From positions 7,340,501-7,404,500 of the forward strand of contig BSDZ01000003.1 in assembly GCA_030268105.1 (NCBI GenBank): a DNA stretch of 64,000 bases. The letters run 5' to 3'. The DNA is from Volvox africanus (Eukaryota > Chlorophyta > Chlorophyceae > Chlamydomonadales > Volvocaceae). The stretch's first letter is position 1; the number at the start of each line of letters is the position of its first letter. This document shows positions 14,136-25,800 of this stretch, in pieces. The notes under the pieces are model-generated. The model saw only the letters and a program-made list of their open reading frames with translations, did no database searches and had not been told where the DNA came from. Position numbers and translations under genes: made by a program.

Positions 14136-14376
14136 TGTTATAAAATGGTATATCAGTTCGATATAGCGATCCATACTAGCAACAATCCCGCTGTTGTAGC
14201 TGTACTCGGCGGTAAGCTATCGACCCACGTTCGTACTGCTTGTAGTGCTATACGCAGAAGTATATGTGCCGACTCTAGAACGAACTATTTGGACTCCTTA
14301 CTATCAGATAATATGTAACTCTACTTTCTCGTAATTACGTCAGGCTTCCTTATGTCTGATAGTCTACGTCTCAATA
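14136..14376 (+). repeat. 5' LTR of E1 (241 bp)
   Basis: Begins TGTTATAAAATGG and ends TACGTCTCAATA. Other full copies: 15143-15383 (minus), 21602-21842 (plus), 22609-22849 (minus), 26349-26589 (plus), 35289-35529 (plus); a 41-bp fragment is at 18883-18923. Copies differ by at most one or two bases. Confidence 0.95.
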
Positions 14377-14389
14377 GGTTATGAGCCCC
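14377..14389 (+). other. Primer binding site, half-tRNA type
   Basis: Directly after the LTR comes GGTTATGAGCCCC. Its complement, GGGGCTCATAACC, matches the anticodon arm of a methionine tRNA (loop CTCATAA around anticodon CAT). Priming from an internal tRNA-Met fragment instead of the 3' end is known for Drosophila copia. The mirror copy for E2 is at 22596-22608. Confidence 0.7.
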
Positions 14390-14463
14390 GGTCATCGTTG
14401 ACCGCGGAGCCTGACATCTTTTGCCCATTCTAGTGTTGATCTTCGCGTTTATAGGTCTTCACA

Positions 14464-15142
14464 ATGGGAAAGGATAGGCTGGACGAGCCGCTGGACCTAC
14501 ACAACTACTCAACTTGGAAACTACGATTCCAATTGTTGTGCGCGGAGCTTGGATACAGTCGCGCCCTGCTACAAGCACCAATTGCAGAGGCGGATGTCAT
14601 CATCTCCGACAAGGTCAAGAGTGTGATGGCCAAGAACGTAAAGAACCATCACCTCCAAACAATTGTTCGGGCGGCAAATGCGAAGGCCGCCTGGGACGCT
14701 TTGGCGGCTACGTTCGCATCAACCTGCAACACGAGAAAGGTAGCACTACGACAGGAGCTAAGTGATTTTAAAATGGCTAATGGAGAGGAGCTGCCAATTT
14801 ATATCAGCCGCGCGCGACAGCTACAGTCGGACTTGCTGGATGTGGGACACGCAGTCGCAGACACGGAGCTCTCTACAATTGTCATCAAAGGACTTCCGAG
14901 CAAGTATCATGTGGTAACAACAGCCCTGACAATGCGTGAAGGAGAGCTGGACTTCTCGCAAGTGGTCGCGCGACTCATGGCGTATGTGATACCGGACGAT
15001 GACAACAGGGAGTCATCATCCGCATACATCACACACCGAAGTGGTGGCAACGCAAGCTCTACAGGCCGTAATCAACAAAGTAAGCAGAGGAGCAAGTCAA
15101 ACGCTATCTGTCATTACTGCGGCAAGCCAGGGCATTTTATCG
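14464..15142 (+). pseudogene. gag: copia E1 gag, split by E2 in its zinc knuckle
   Basis: Starts MGKDRLDEPLDLHNYSTW, a typical copia gag N-terminus, and runs open for 226 codons. It ends in CHYCGKPGHF where the E2 insertion begins. Continuing at 22851 in the same frame adds IGVC, completing a C-x2-C-x4-H-x4-C zinc knuckle. The gag frame then goes on for about 60 codons past the putative slip site to a TGA near 23040. The product would be the capsid/nucleocapsid protein. E1 gag has no other defect before the insertion. Confidence 0.85.
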
Positions 15143-15498
15143 TATTGAGACGTAGACTATCAGACATAAGGAAGCCTGACGTAATTACGAGAAAGTAGAG
15201 TTACATATTATCTGATAGTAAGGAGTCCAAATAGTTCGTTCTAGAGTCGGCACATATACTTGTGCGTATAGCACTACAAGCAGTACGAACGTGGGTCGAT
15301 AGCTTACCGCCGAGTACAGCTACAACAGCGGGATTGTTGCTAGTATGGATCGCTATATCGAACTGATATACCATTTTATAACACGCCCCCTCGAGACATG
15401 CCTAGCAACAAGTGAAAGAAGATAATTCCAACCAGGGATTCTTCTTGAAACCGAAAAGCTAAAGCCAAACGAGTTCGCCCCAAACAAACTTAGAAAGC

Positions 15499-18400
15499 TT
15501 ACTCGGCCAACCCCATCGCCGTAATGCACTTCTTAAACTTTATCTCTCCAAGTGCCTTGGTTAACACATCTGCTACCATATCCTCCGTCGAACAGTGCGA
15601 TAAGGCAACTTCCTTCCGCAGGACTCGTTCTCGCACTAGATGATGTTGCACGTCGATGTGCTTAGAACGAACCGACATTATCGGGTTATTCCCAAGGCTC
15701 ATCGATCCCTCAGAATCCGTTCGAATCTGAATAGCCTGTGTCCTCAGACCCAAGTCTCTGGTCAGCTTGCGAAGCCAAAGTGCCTCCCGCACTGCAGCTG
15801 CCGTGGCCTGGTACTCTGCCTCCACTGTTGAAGCTGCCGCCGTGCGCTGCAATTGGCTGTTCCAGCTGATAGCTGCGCCGTTTAGCAAGAATACGTAGCC
15901 AGTTGTGGACCTCCGAGTGGCTGGATCTCCAGCCCAGTCGGAATCACTGTAGCCCACCATGGTGAGATCGCCATCTCCGTCATAGCATAATCCGAGCTCC
16001 TTGGTACCCGCCAGGTATCGCAGCACCCCCAAAGCCAAGCCCATGTGAACCTTAGATGGGTTGCCCATGAAGCGCGCCAGAACGCTCATTGCCTGCGAGA
16101 TATCCGGTCTTGTGCTCGTCGCCAGGTAGTTCAATTCGCCGACAAGCGCCCTGTACTTGGTGTTGTCTACGAGCTCCTTGTTGTTGTCTTCTGCAGGCAG
16201 GGCTCTAGTACCAGGAGGTAGTGGGGTCTTTCGAGGCTTTGCATTGACGAGTTGATGTCGCTGCAGCAGCTCCTCAATGTAGCGTCGCTGCGATAGTTTT
16301 ACCTCCCCGTGCGCTCCCCGGCTGATCTCCATGCCCAGGAAAACTTTTGCCTCTCCAAGATCTCGAATCTTGAAGGCTTGTCCGATTTCTGTTTTCACTC
16401 TCCTGATCATTGCCTCGTCTTCTGAGGTGATGATGATGTCGTCCACGTGCACCAGCAGGTAGACAATCTCCTTCTTGTCCTTTTTGATGAACAGTGCTGG
16501 GTCCGCTACTGACGGTTTGAACCCCAGCTTGTCCAGCTCCGCCGCTAGCTTCATATACCAGCAGCGTGGGGCCTGTTTCAGCCCGTAGATTGAGCGTAGG
16601 AGCCTGCATGCCTGCTCTGGATCTGCTGACTCGTAACCAGGCGGCTGCTGCATCCAGAGCTCCTCCTCTAGCTCCCCGTTCAGGAAAGCTGTTGAAACGT
16701 CTAGCTGATGGATCGGCATTGCTTTAGCCGCAGCCACCGCCAGGAGCATACGAAGCGAAGCAAAACGCGAGGTTGGAGCAAAGAGCTCCCCATAATCAAT
16801 CCCCGCCCGCTGCTCGTAGCCCTTCGCCACCAAACGTGCCTTGTAGCGCTCGATCTCGCCATCCTCTGCACGTTTGACCTTATACACCCACCGACAAGGC
16901 AGAATCCGCGCACCTGGCGGTGGTTTTGCTAGCTCCCAGGTCCCATTTGTGAGCTGTGCTGAGATTTCCTCATCCATGGCACTTCTCCATTCCTCAGCAT
17001 ATGGGCCGTCAGTGGCCTCCTGGTATGAAGCTGGCTCTGGTACTTCTTCCTCGATTGCAGCATTGATCCGCCCGAACGTAACCCTTCCGTTGGGCTCATG
17101 CCTCCATTCAATCAGTCGCTTTCGCTCACGTAGTGGATAGCGACGTTCCTGCATATTAACGTCTGCACCGTCGTTGTTGTGGTTTTGCTGCTGCACCGGC
17201 CCTTCGCCTGTCATAGCGTCTCCACCATTGCCTCCGCGGGACTGCGCTGTATTTTGCATCCTGGGAAACTGTGCTGCTGGTATGCCTGCGTGCCTCTGTG
17301 GCGCCGCTGTCTGGCCGCTGCTGGTGGATGCACCATGGTTCACTTCAGCAGCTCCCTGGTCCATGTCGGTGTTGACCGGCGTATCTCCGCCGCCCCCTGG
17401 CAACGGAACGCCGCCAGACTCCTCGACATCCTCCTCGTCGGAATCCTCATAGCGATCTCCAACTGTTGACTCGTCGAACTTGACTGTCGAGTGGGTGCTG
17501 ATGAGATTGTTGATCAAGATGCGGTACTGCCTCCCTTGCTCGTATCCAACCAGCACTCCTTTTTTACTCACGGGTTGCAGTTTGTTCCGCTTCTCCTTCG
17601 GCACGTGTGCATATGCGGTACTGCCGAAAACTCTCAGATGGCTTATGTCCGGCTTCACCCCCATGAACGCCTCATGGGGCATTACTGATGCCCCCACGAC
17701 CGGTGAAACGTTGCGCAAAAGATTTGCCGTAGCCATGGCTTCTGCCCAGAGCTTCTGCGGTAGTCCTGACTCCGCCAGCATTGCCCGGGTCTTCTCCAAT
17801 AGGGTCCTATTGAGGCGCTCCGCCGCCCCATTCTGCTCCGGTGAATACCCAACGGTCGTACCATGGATAATCCCTTTTTCGCCGAAGTAGGCGCTCATGG
17901 CTGAGTTAAGGAACTCGGTCCCACGATCCGTACGTGCCTCCTTCACTCGACGGCCAGTCATATTCTCCAGCGCCTCGATCATTGTCTTGACCTTCTTTCG
18001 AACTGCGTCCTTGGTCTCCGTGAACGCAACAGTAGAAAATCCCGTGCAGTCGTCCAGCAATGTAGTAACGTACCGGGATCCACCTATCGAAGTCTCAGGC
18101 ATAGGTCCACAGACGTCCAGGTGTATCAGGCCCAGAGGTTTCGCCGCCTTGTGTCCAGTGGACGGGAATGGTCCACGTGTTTGTTTTGCATAAATGCAGG
18201 GCTCGCAGATCCGCGACCTGGCTGCTTCCAGACTCACGCGATCCAAATCCATGCCGGTTACCATGTGTTCCCGGCACATACGTTCCAGGCTCTTGTAGCC
18301 CAGATGCCCCAAGCGCCGATGCCACAGCGCTGCCTTCAAGCCTTCTGACCCGACCGCCGCACATGAGCGGCCTTTCTTGGCTAAACGCCCTGCTGTGTGA

Positions 18401-18882
18401 TGGCGAACAACATAGAGGCGTCCCACTTTGTCTGCGCGTAGGATTGTCCTCCCCTTTGCTTGCACGAGTGCTTTGTTGTGGCCCAGCTGGATGGTGGCGC
18501 CACGCTCATCAAAGATCCCTGCTGAGATCAACTTCACTGTCGCCTTGGGCACCACATAGACGTTCTTGAGCTCAATTTGCAGCCCCTTGACGGTGTTACT
18601 CCACATGGTGTAACGGCCCACGTGGGTCGGCTTATACTTGGAGCCATCGTAGCCAACCACCGTGAACATTTCTTCTGGCTGCACAGCTCTCACGTCCTCC
18701 AGCTCTGTCGCGTCGTAGGTGATATGCCATTCTGACGCTGAGTCCAGGTGCCAGGCGTTCGACCGCGACTCGTTTCCAACTGCATACGCCATTTTTTTGT
18801 GGGCTCCCTGCGCTGAAGGTTGCCCCCGCCGCGTCCATAATTTTGTTGTTGGTCTGCCAGGCGCTTCTTGCATACTCCGATA
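15499..18882 (-). CDS. pol: copia E2 pol: protease, integrase, reverse transcriptase, RNase H (intact frame)
   Basis: One open frame of about 1,100 residues. Protease: WHLDSASEWH, a variant of the copia DSGAS site. Integrase: zinc finger HRRLGH...CEPC, then the DDE core with HLDVCGP (D), EARTDRGTEF (D) and SPEQNGAAERLNRT (E). RT: the QLDVSTAFLNGELEEE block and VHVDDII in place of the common YVDD. RNase H: YSDSDWAGD through VEAEYQA, and the usual C-terminal SKHIDVQHH. It ends in TAA. An ATG-started frame reaches 18921 only because it reads through 41 bp of E3 LTR. Natural expression would come from a -1 shift at 18798-18792. This is the only full-length pol in the window without a stop. Confidence 0.93.
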   Translation of the reverse strand, partial: YRSMQEAPGRPTTKLWTRRGQPSAQGAHKKMAYAVGNESRSNAWHLDSASEWHITYDATELEDVRAVQPEEMFTVVGYDGSKYKPTHVGRYTMWSNTVKGLQIELKNVYVVPKATVKLISAGIFDERGATIQLGHNKALVQAKGRTILRADKVGRLYVVRHHTAGRLAKKGRSCAAVGSEGLKAALWHRRLGHLGYKSLERMCREHMVTGMDLDRVSLEAARSRICEPCIYAKQTRGPFPSTGHKAAKPLGLIHLDVCGPMPETSIGGSRYVTTLLDDCTGFSTVAFTETKDAVRKKVKTMIEALENMTGRRVKEARTDRGTEFLNSAMSAYFGEKGIIHGTTVGYSPEQNGAAERLNRTLLEKTRAMLAESGLPQKLWAEAMATANLLRNVSPVVGASVMPHEAFMGVKPDISHLRVFGSTAYAHVPKEKRNKLQPVSKKGVLVGYEQGRQYRILINNLISTHSTVKFDESTVGDRYEDSDEEDVEESGGVPLPGGGGDTPVNTDMDQGAAEVNHGASTSSGQTAAPQRHAGIPAAQFPRMQNTAQSRGGNGGDAMTGEGPVQQQNHNNDGADVNMQERRYPLRERKRLIEWRHEPNGRVTFGRINAAIEEEVPEPASYQEATDGPYAEEWRSAMDEEISAQLTNGTWELAKPPPGARILPCRWVYKVKRAEDGEIERYKARLVAKGYEQRAGIDYGELFAPTSRFASLRMLLAVAAAKAMPIHQLDVSTAFLNGELEEELWMQQPPGYESADPEQACRLLRSIYGLKQAPRCWYMKLAAELDKLGFKPSVADPALFIKKDKKEIVYLLVHVDDIIITSEDEAMIRRVKTEIGQAFKIRDLGEAKVFLGMEISRGAHGEVKLSQRRYIEELLQRHQLVNAKPRKTPLPPGTRALPAEDNNKELVDNTKYRALVGELNYLATSTRPDISQAMSVLARFMGNPSKVHMGLALGVLRYLAGTKELGLCYDGDGDLTMVGYSDSDWAGDPATRRSTTGYVFLLNGAAISWNSQLQRTAAASTVEAEYQATAAAVREALWLRKLTRDLGLRTQAIQIRTDSEGSMSLGNNPIMSVRSKHIDVQHHLVRERVLRKEVALSHCSTEDMVADVLTKALGEIKFKKCITAMGLAE

Positions 18883-21847
18883 TGTTATAAAATGGTATAT
18901 CAGTTCGATATAGCGATCCATACATTGCTGGACGACTGCACGGGATTTTCTACTGTTGCGTTCACGGAGACCAAGGACGCAGTTCGAAAGAAGGTCAAGA
19001 CAATGATCGAGGCGCTGGAGAATATGACTGGCCGTCGAGTGAAGGAGGCACGTACGGATCGTGGGACCGAGTTCCTTAACTCAGCCATGAGCGCCTACTT
19101 CGGCGAAAAAGGGATTATCCATGGTACGACCGTTGGGTATTCACCGGAGCAGAATGGGGCGGCGGAGCGCCTCAATAGGACCCTATTGGAGAAGACCCGG
19201 GCAATGCTGGCGGAGTCAGGACTACCGCAGAAGCTCTGGGCAGAAGCCATGGCTACGGCAAATCTTTTGCGCAACGTTTCACCGGTCGTGGGGGCATCAG
19301 TAATGCCCCATGAGGCGTTCATGGGGGTGAAGCCAGACATAAGCCATCTGAGAGTTTTCGGCAGTACCGCATATGCACACGTGCCGAAGGAGAAGCGGAA
19401 CAAACTGCAACCCGTGAGTAAAAAAGGAGTGCTGGTTGGATACGAGCAAGGGAGGCAGTACCGCATCTTGATCAACAATCTCATCAGCACCCACTCGACA
19501 GTCAAGTTCGACGAGTCAACAGTTGGAGATCGCTATGAGGATTCCGACAAGGAGGATGTCGAGGAGTCTGGCGGCGTTCCGTTGCCAGGGGGCGGCGGAG
19601 ATACGCCGGTCAACACCGACATGGACCAGGGAGCTGCTGAAGTGAACCATGGTGCATCCACCAGCAGCGGCCAGACAGCGGCGCCACAGAGGCACGCAGG
19701 CATACCAGCAGCACAGTTTCCCAGGATGCAAAATACAGCGCAGTCCCGCGGAGGCAATGGTGGAGACGCTATGACAGGCGAAGGGCCGGTGCAGCAGCAA
19801 AACCACAACAACGACGGTGCAGACGTTAATATGCAGGAACGTCGCTATCCACTACGTGAGCGAAAGCGACTGATTGAATGGAGGCATGAGCCCAACGGAA
19901 GGGTTACGTTCAGGCGGATCAATGCTGCAATCGAGGAAGAAGTACCAGAGCCAGCTTCATACCAGGAGGCCACTGACGGCCCATATGCTGAGGAATGGAG
20001 AAGTGCCATGGATGAGGAAATCTCAGCACAGCTCACAAATGGGACCTGGGAGCTAGCAAAACCACCGCCAGGTGCGCGGATTCTGCCTTGTCGGTGGGTG
20101 TATAAGGTCAAACGTGCAGAGGATGGCGAGATCGAGCGCTACAAGGCACGTTTGGTGGCGAAGGGCTACGAGCAGCGGGCGGGGATTGATTATGGGGAGC
20201 TCTTTGCTCCAACCTCGCGTTTTGCTTCGCTTCGTATGCTCCTGGCGGTGGCTGCGGCTAAAGCAATGCCGATCCATCAGCTAGACGTTTCAACAGCTTT
20301 CCTGAACGGGGAGCTAGAGGAGGAGCTCTGGATGCAGCAGCCGCCTGGTTACGAGTCAGCAGATCCAGAGCAGGCATGCAGGCTCCTACGCTCAATCTAC
20401 GGGCTGAAACAGGCCCCACGCTGCTGGTATATGAAGCTAGTGGCGGAGCTGGACAAGCTGGGGTTCAAACCGTCAGTAGCGGACCCAGCACTGTTCATCA
20501 AAAAGGACAAGAAGGAGATTGTCTACCTGCTGGTGCACGTGGACGACATCATCATCACCTCAGAAGACGAGGCAATGATCAGGAGAGTGAAAACAGAAAT
20601 CGGACAAGCCTTCAAGATTCGAGATCTTGGAGAGGCAAAAGTTTTCCTGGGCATGGAGATCAGCCGGGGAGCGCACGGGGAGGTAAAACTATCGCAGCGA
20701 CGCTACATTGAGGAGCTGCTGCAGCGACATCAACTCGTCAATGCAAAGCCTCGAAAGACCCCACTACCTCCTGGTACTAGAGCCCTGCCTGCAGAAGACA
20801 ACAACAAGGAGCTCGTAGACAACACCAAGTACAGGGCGCTTGTCGGCGAATTGAACTACCTGGCGACGAGCACAAGACCGGATATCTCGCAGGCAATGAG
20901 CGTTCTGGCGCGCTTCATGGGCAACCCATCTAAGGTTCACATGGGCTTGGCTTTGGGGGTGCTGCGATACCTGGCGGGTACCAAGGAGCTCGGATTATGC
21001 TATGACGGAGATGGCGATCTCACCATGGTGGGCTACAGTGATTCCGACTGGGCTGGAGATCCAGCCACTCGGAGGTCCACAACTGGCTACGTATTCTTGC
21101 TAAACGGCGCAGCTATCAGCTGGAACAGCCAATTGCAGCGCACGGCGGCAGCTTCAACAGTGGAGGCAGAGTACCAGGCCACGGCAGCTGCAGTGCGGGA
21201 GGCACTTTGGCTTCGCAAGCTGACCAGAGACTTGGGTCTGAGGACACAGGCTATTCAGATTTGAATGGATTCTGAGGGATCGATGAGCCTTGGGCATAAC
21301 CCGATAATGTCGGTTCATTCTAAGCACATCGACGTGCAACATCATCTAGTGCGAGAACGAGTCCTGCGGAAGGAAGTTGCCTTATCGCACTGTTCGACGG
21401 AGGATATGGTAGCAGATGTGTTAACCAAGGCACTTGGAGAGATAAAGTTTAAGAAGTGCATTACGGCGATGGGGTTGGCCGAGTAAGCTTTCTAAGTTTG
21501 TTTGGGGCGAACTCGTTTGGCTTTAGCTTTTCGGTTTCAAGAAGAATCCCTGGTTGGAATTATCTTCTTTCACTTGTTGCTAGGCATGTCTCGAGGGGGC
21601 GTGTTATAAAATGGTATATCAGTTCGATATAGCGATCCATACTAGCAACAATCCCGCTGTTGTAGCTGTACTCGGCGGTAAGCTATCGACCCACGTTCGT
21701 ACTGCTTGTAGTGCTATACGCACAAGTATATGTGCCGACTCTAGAACGAACTATTTGGACTCCTTACTATCAGATAATATGTAACTCTACTTTCTCGTAA
21801 TTACGTCAGGCTTCCTTATCTCTGATAGTCTACGTCTCAATACGATA
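18878..21847 (+). mobile_element. copia element E3, inserted inverted into E2 at the same site, internally deleted
   Basis: CGATA (the complement of TATCG) at 18878-18882 and 21843-21847 brackets it. Its left LTR is only 41 bp (18883-18923) and is joined directly to mid-integrase at 18924, so the rest of the LTR, gag, protease and N-terminal integrase are missing. A 3-bp TAC microhomology lies at the joint. The right LTR is complete (21602-21842). Confidence 0.9.
18924..21486 (+). pseudogene. pol: copia E3 pol fragment with stop
   Basis: Encodes the integrase core (from DDCTGF), RT and RNase H like E2 and E1. It is 5'-truncated and has CGA changed to TGA at 21262-21264 inside the RNase H/C-terminal region. 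Variant residues match E1 in the middle of pol and E2 on both sides. Confidence 0.9.
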
Positions 21848-22521
21848 AAATGCCCTGGCTTGCCGCAGTAATGACAGATAGCGTTTGACTTGCTCCTCTG
21901 CTTACTTTGTTGATTACGGCCTGTAGAGCTTGCGTTGCCACCACTTCGGTGTGTGATGTATGCGGATGATGACTCCCTGTTGTCATCGTCCGGTATCACA
22001 TACGCCATGAGTCGCGCGACCACTTGCGAGAAGTCCAGCTCTCCTTCACGCATTGTCAGGGCTGTTGTTACCACATGATACTTGCTCGGAAGTCCTTTGA
22101 TGACAATTGTAGAGAGCTCCGTGTCTGCGACTGCGTGTCCCACATCCAGCAAGTCCGACTATAGCTGTCGCGCGCGGCTGATATAAATTGGCAGCTCCTC
22201 TCCATTAGCCATTTTAAAATCACTTAGCTCCTGTCGTAGTGCTACCTTTCTCGTGTTGCAGGTTGATGCGAACGTAGCCGCCAAAGCGTCCCAGGCGGCC
22301 TTCGCATTTGCCGCCCGAACAATTGTTTGGAGGTGATGGTTCTTTACGTTCTTGGCCATCACACTCTTGACCTTGTCGGAGATGATGACATCCGCCTCTG
22401 CAATTGGTGCTTGTAGCAGGGCGCGACTGTATCCAAGCTCCGCGCACAACAATTGGAATCGTAGTTTCCAAGTTGAGTAGTTGTGTAGGTCCAGCGGCTC
22501 GTCCAGCCTATCCTTTCCCAT
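21843..22521 (-). pseudogene. gag: copia E2 gag, with stop and split by E3
   Basis: Same gag as at 14464-15142 on the other strand. A CAG to TAG change gives a stop at 22161-22159, and E3 interrupts the zinc knuckle at exactly the base where E2 interrupts E1. Confidence 0.9.
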
Positions 22522-22849
22522 TGTGAAGACCTATAAACGTGAAGATCAACACTAGAATGGGCAAAAGATGTCAGGCTCCGCGGTCAACGATGACCGGGGC
22601 TCATAACCTATTGAGACGTAGACTATCAGACATAAGGAAGCCTGACGTAATTACGAGAAAGTAGAGTTACATATTATCTGATAGTAAGGAGTCCAAATAG
22701 TTCGTTCTAGAGTCGGCACATATACTTGTGCGTATAGCACTACAAGCAGTACGAACGTGGGTCGATAGCTTACCGCCGAGTACAGCTACAACAGCGGGAT
22801 TGTTGCTAGTATGGATCGCTATATCGAACTGATATACCATTTTATAACA

Positions 22850-25800
22850 TATCGGAGTATGCAAGAAGCGCCTGGCAGACCAACAACAAAATTATGGACG
22901 TGGCGGGGGCAACCTTCAGCGCAGGGAGCCCACAAAAAAATGGCGTATGCAGTTGGAAACGAGTCGCGGTCGAACGCCTGACACCTGGACTCAGCGTCAG
23001 AATGGCATATCACCTACGACGCGACAGAGCTGGAGGACGTGAGAGCTGTGCAGCCAGAAGAAATGTTCACGGTGGTTGGCTACGATGGCTCCAAGTATAA
23101 GCCGACCCACGTGGGCCGTTACACCATGTGGAGTAACACCGTCAAGGGGCTGCAAATTGAGCTCAAGAACGTCTATGTGGTGCCCAAGGCGACAGTGAAG
23201 TTGATCTCAGCAGGGATCTTTGATGAGCGTGGCGCCACCATCCAGCTGGGCCACAACAAAGCACTCGTGCAAGCAAAGGGGAGGACAATCCTACGCGCAG
23301 ACAAAGTGGGACGCCTCTATGTTGTTCGCCATCACACAGCAGGGCGTTTAGCCAAGAAAGGCCGCTCATGTGCGGCGGTCGGGTCAGAAGGCTTGAAGGC
23401 AGCGCTGTGGCATCGGCGCTTGGGGCATCTGGGCTACAAGAGCCTGGAACGTATGTGCCGGGAACACATGGTAACCGGCATGGATTTGGATCGCGTGAGT
23501 CTGGAAGCAGCCAGGTCGCGGATCTGCGAGCCCTGCATTTATGCAAAACAAACACGTGGACCATTCCCGTCCACTGGACACAAGGCGGCGAAACCTCTGG
23601 GCCTGATACACCTGGACGTCTGTGGACCTATGCCTGAGACTTCGATAGGTGGATCCCGGTACGTTACTACATTGCTGGACGACTGCACGGGATTTTCTAC
23701 TGTTGCGTTCACGGAGACCAAGGACGCAGTTCGAAAGAAGGTCAAGACAATGATCGAGGCGCTGGAGAATATGACTGGCCGTCGAGTGAAGGAGGCACGT
23801 ACGGATCGTGGGACCGAGTTCCTTAACTCAGCCATGAGCGCCTACTTCGGCGAAAAAGGGATTATCCATGGTACGACCGTTGGGTATTCACCGGAGCAGA
23901 ATGGGGCGGCGGAGCGCCTCAATAGGACCCTATTGGAGAAGACCCGGGCAATGCTGGCGGAGTCAGGACTACCGCAGAAGCTCTGGGCAGAAGCCATGGC
24001 TACGGCAAATCTTTTGCGCAACGTTTCACCGGTCGTGGGGGCATCAGTAACGCCCCATGAGGCGTTCATGGGGGTGAAGCCGGACATAAGCCATCTGAGA
24101 GTTTTCGGCAGTACCGCATATGCACACGTGCCGAAGGAGAAGCGGAACAAACTGCAACCCGTGAGTAAAAAAGGAGTGCTGGTTGGATACGAGCAAGGGA
24201 GGCAGTACCGCATCTTGATCAACAATCTCATCAGCACCCACTCGACAGTCAAGTTCGACGAGTCAACAGTTGGAGATCGCTATGAGGATTCCGACAAGGA
24301 GGATGTCGAGGAGTCTGGCGGCGTTCCGTTGCCAGGGGGCGGCGGAGATACGCCGGTCAACACCGACATGGACCAGGGAGCTGCTGAAGTGAACCATGGT
24401 GCATCCACCAGCAGCGGCCAGACAGCGGCGCCACAGAGGCACGCAGGCATACCAGCAGCACAGTTTCCCAGGATGCAAAATACAGCGCAGTCCCGCGGAG
24501 GCAATGGTGGAGACGCTATGACAGGCGAAGGGCCGGTGCAGCAGCAAAACCACAACAACGACGGTGCAGACGTTAATATGCAGGAACGTCGCTATCCACT
24601 ACGTGAGCGAAAGCGACTGATTGAATGGAGGCATGAGCCCAACGGAAGGGTTACGTTCAGGCGGATCAATGCTGCAATCGAGGAAGAAGTACCAGAGCCA
24701 GCTTCATACCAGGAGGCCACTGACGGCCCATATGCTGAGGAATGGAGAAGTGCCATGGATGAGGAAATCTCAGCACAGCTCACAAATGGGACCTGGGAGC
24801 TAGCAAAACCACCGCCAGGTGCGCGGATTCTGCCTTGTCGGTGGGTGTATAAGGTCAAACGTGCAGAGGATGGCGAGATCGAGCGCTACAAGGCACGTTT
24901 GGTGGCGAAGGGCTACGAGCAGCGGGCGGGGATTGATTATGGGGAGCTCTTTGCTCCAACCTCGCGTTTTGCTTCGCTTCGTATGCTCCTGGCGGTGGCT
25001 GCGGCTAAAGCAATGCCGATCCATCAGCTAGACGTTTCAACAGCTTTCCTGAACGGGGAGCTAGAGGAGGAGCTCTGGATGCAGCAGCCGCCTGGTTACG
25101 AGTCAGCAGATCCAGAGCAGGCATGCAGGCTCCTACGCTCAATCTACGGGCTGAAACAGGCCCCACGCTGCTGGTATATGAAGCTAGTGGCGGAGCTGGA
25201 CAAGCTGGGGTTCAAACCGTCAGTAGCGGACCCAGCAATATTCATCAAAAAGGACGAGAAGGAGATTGTCTACCTGCTGGTGCACGTGGACGACATCATC
25301 ATCACCTCAGAAGACGAGGCAATGATCAGGAGAGTGAAAACAGAAATCGGAGAAGCCTTCAAGATTCGAGATCTTGGAGAGGCAAAAGTTTTCCTGGGCA
25401 TGGAGATCAGCCGGGGAGCGCACGGGGAGGTAAAACTATCGCAGCGACGCTACATTGAGGAGCTGCTGCAGCGACATCAACTCGTCAATGCAAAGCCTCG
25501 AAAGACCCCACTACCTCCTGGTACTAGAGCCCTGCCTGCAGAAGACAACAACAAGGAGCTCGTAGACAACACCAAGTACAGGGCGCTTGTCGGCGAATTG
25601 AACTACCTGGCGACGAGCACAAGACCGGATATCTCGCAGGCAATGAGCGTTCTGGCGCGCTTCATGGGCAACCCATCTAAGGTTCACATGGGCTTGGCTT
25701 TGGGGGTGCTGCGATACCTGGCGGGTACCAAGGAGCTCGGATTATGCTATGACGGAGATGGCGATCTCACCATGGTGGGCTACAGTGATTCCGACTGGGC

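Larger units (their letters stand above)
15138..22854 (-). mobile_element. copia element E2, inserted inverted into E1 gag (TSD TATCG)
   Basis: TATCG at 15138-15142 and 22850-22854 brackets an element with identical minus-orientation LTRs, 15143-15383 (3') and 22609-22849 (5'). Taking out E3 and one TSD gives 4,742 bp, the same as E1. E2 order on the minus strand: LTR, primer site, gag (22521-21843), [E3], pol (18882-15499), LTR. The identical LTRs mean insertion is recent. Confidence 0.92.
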
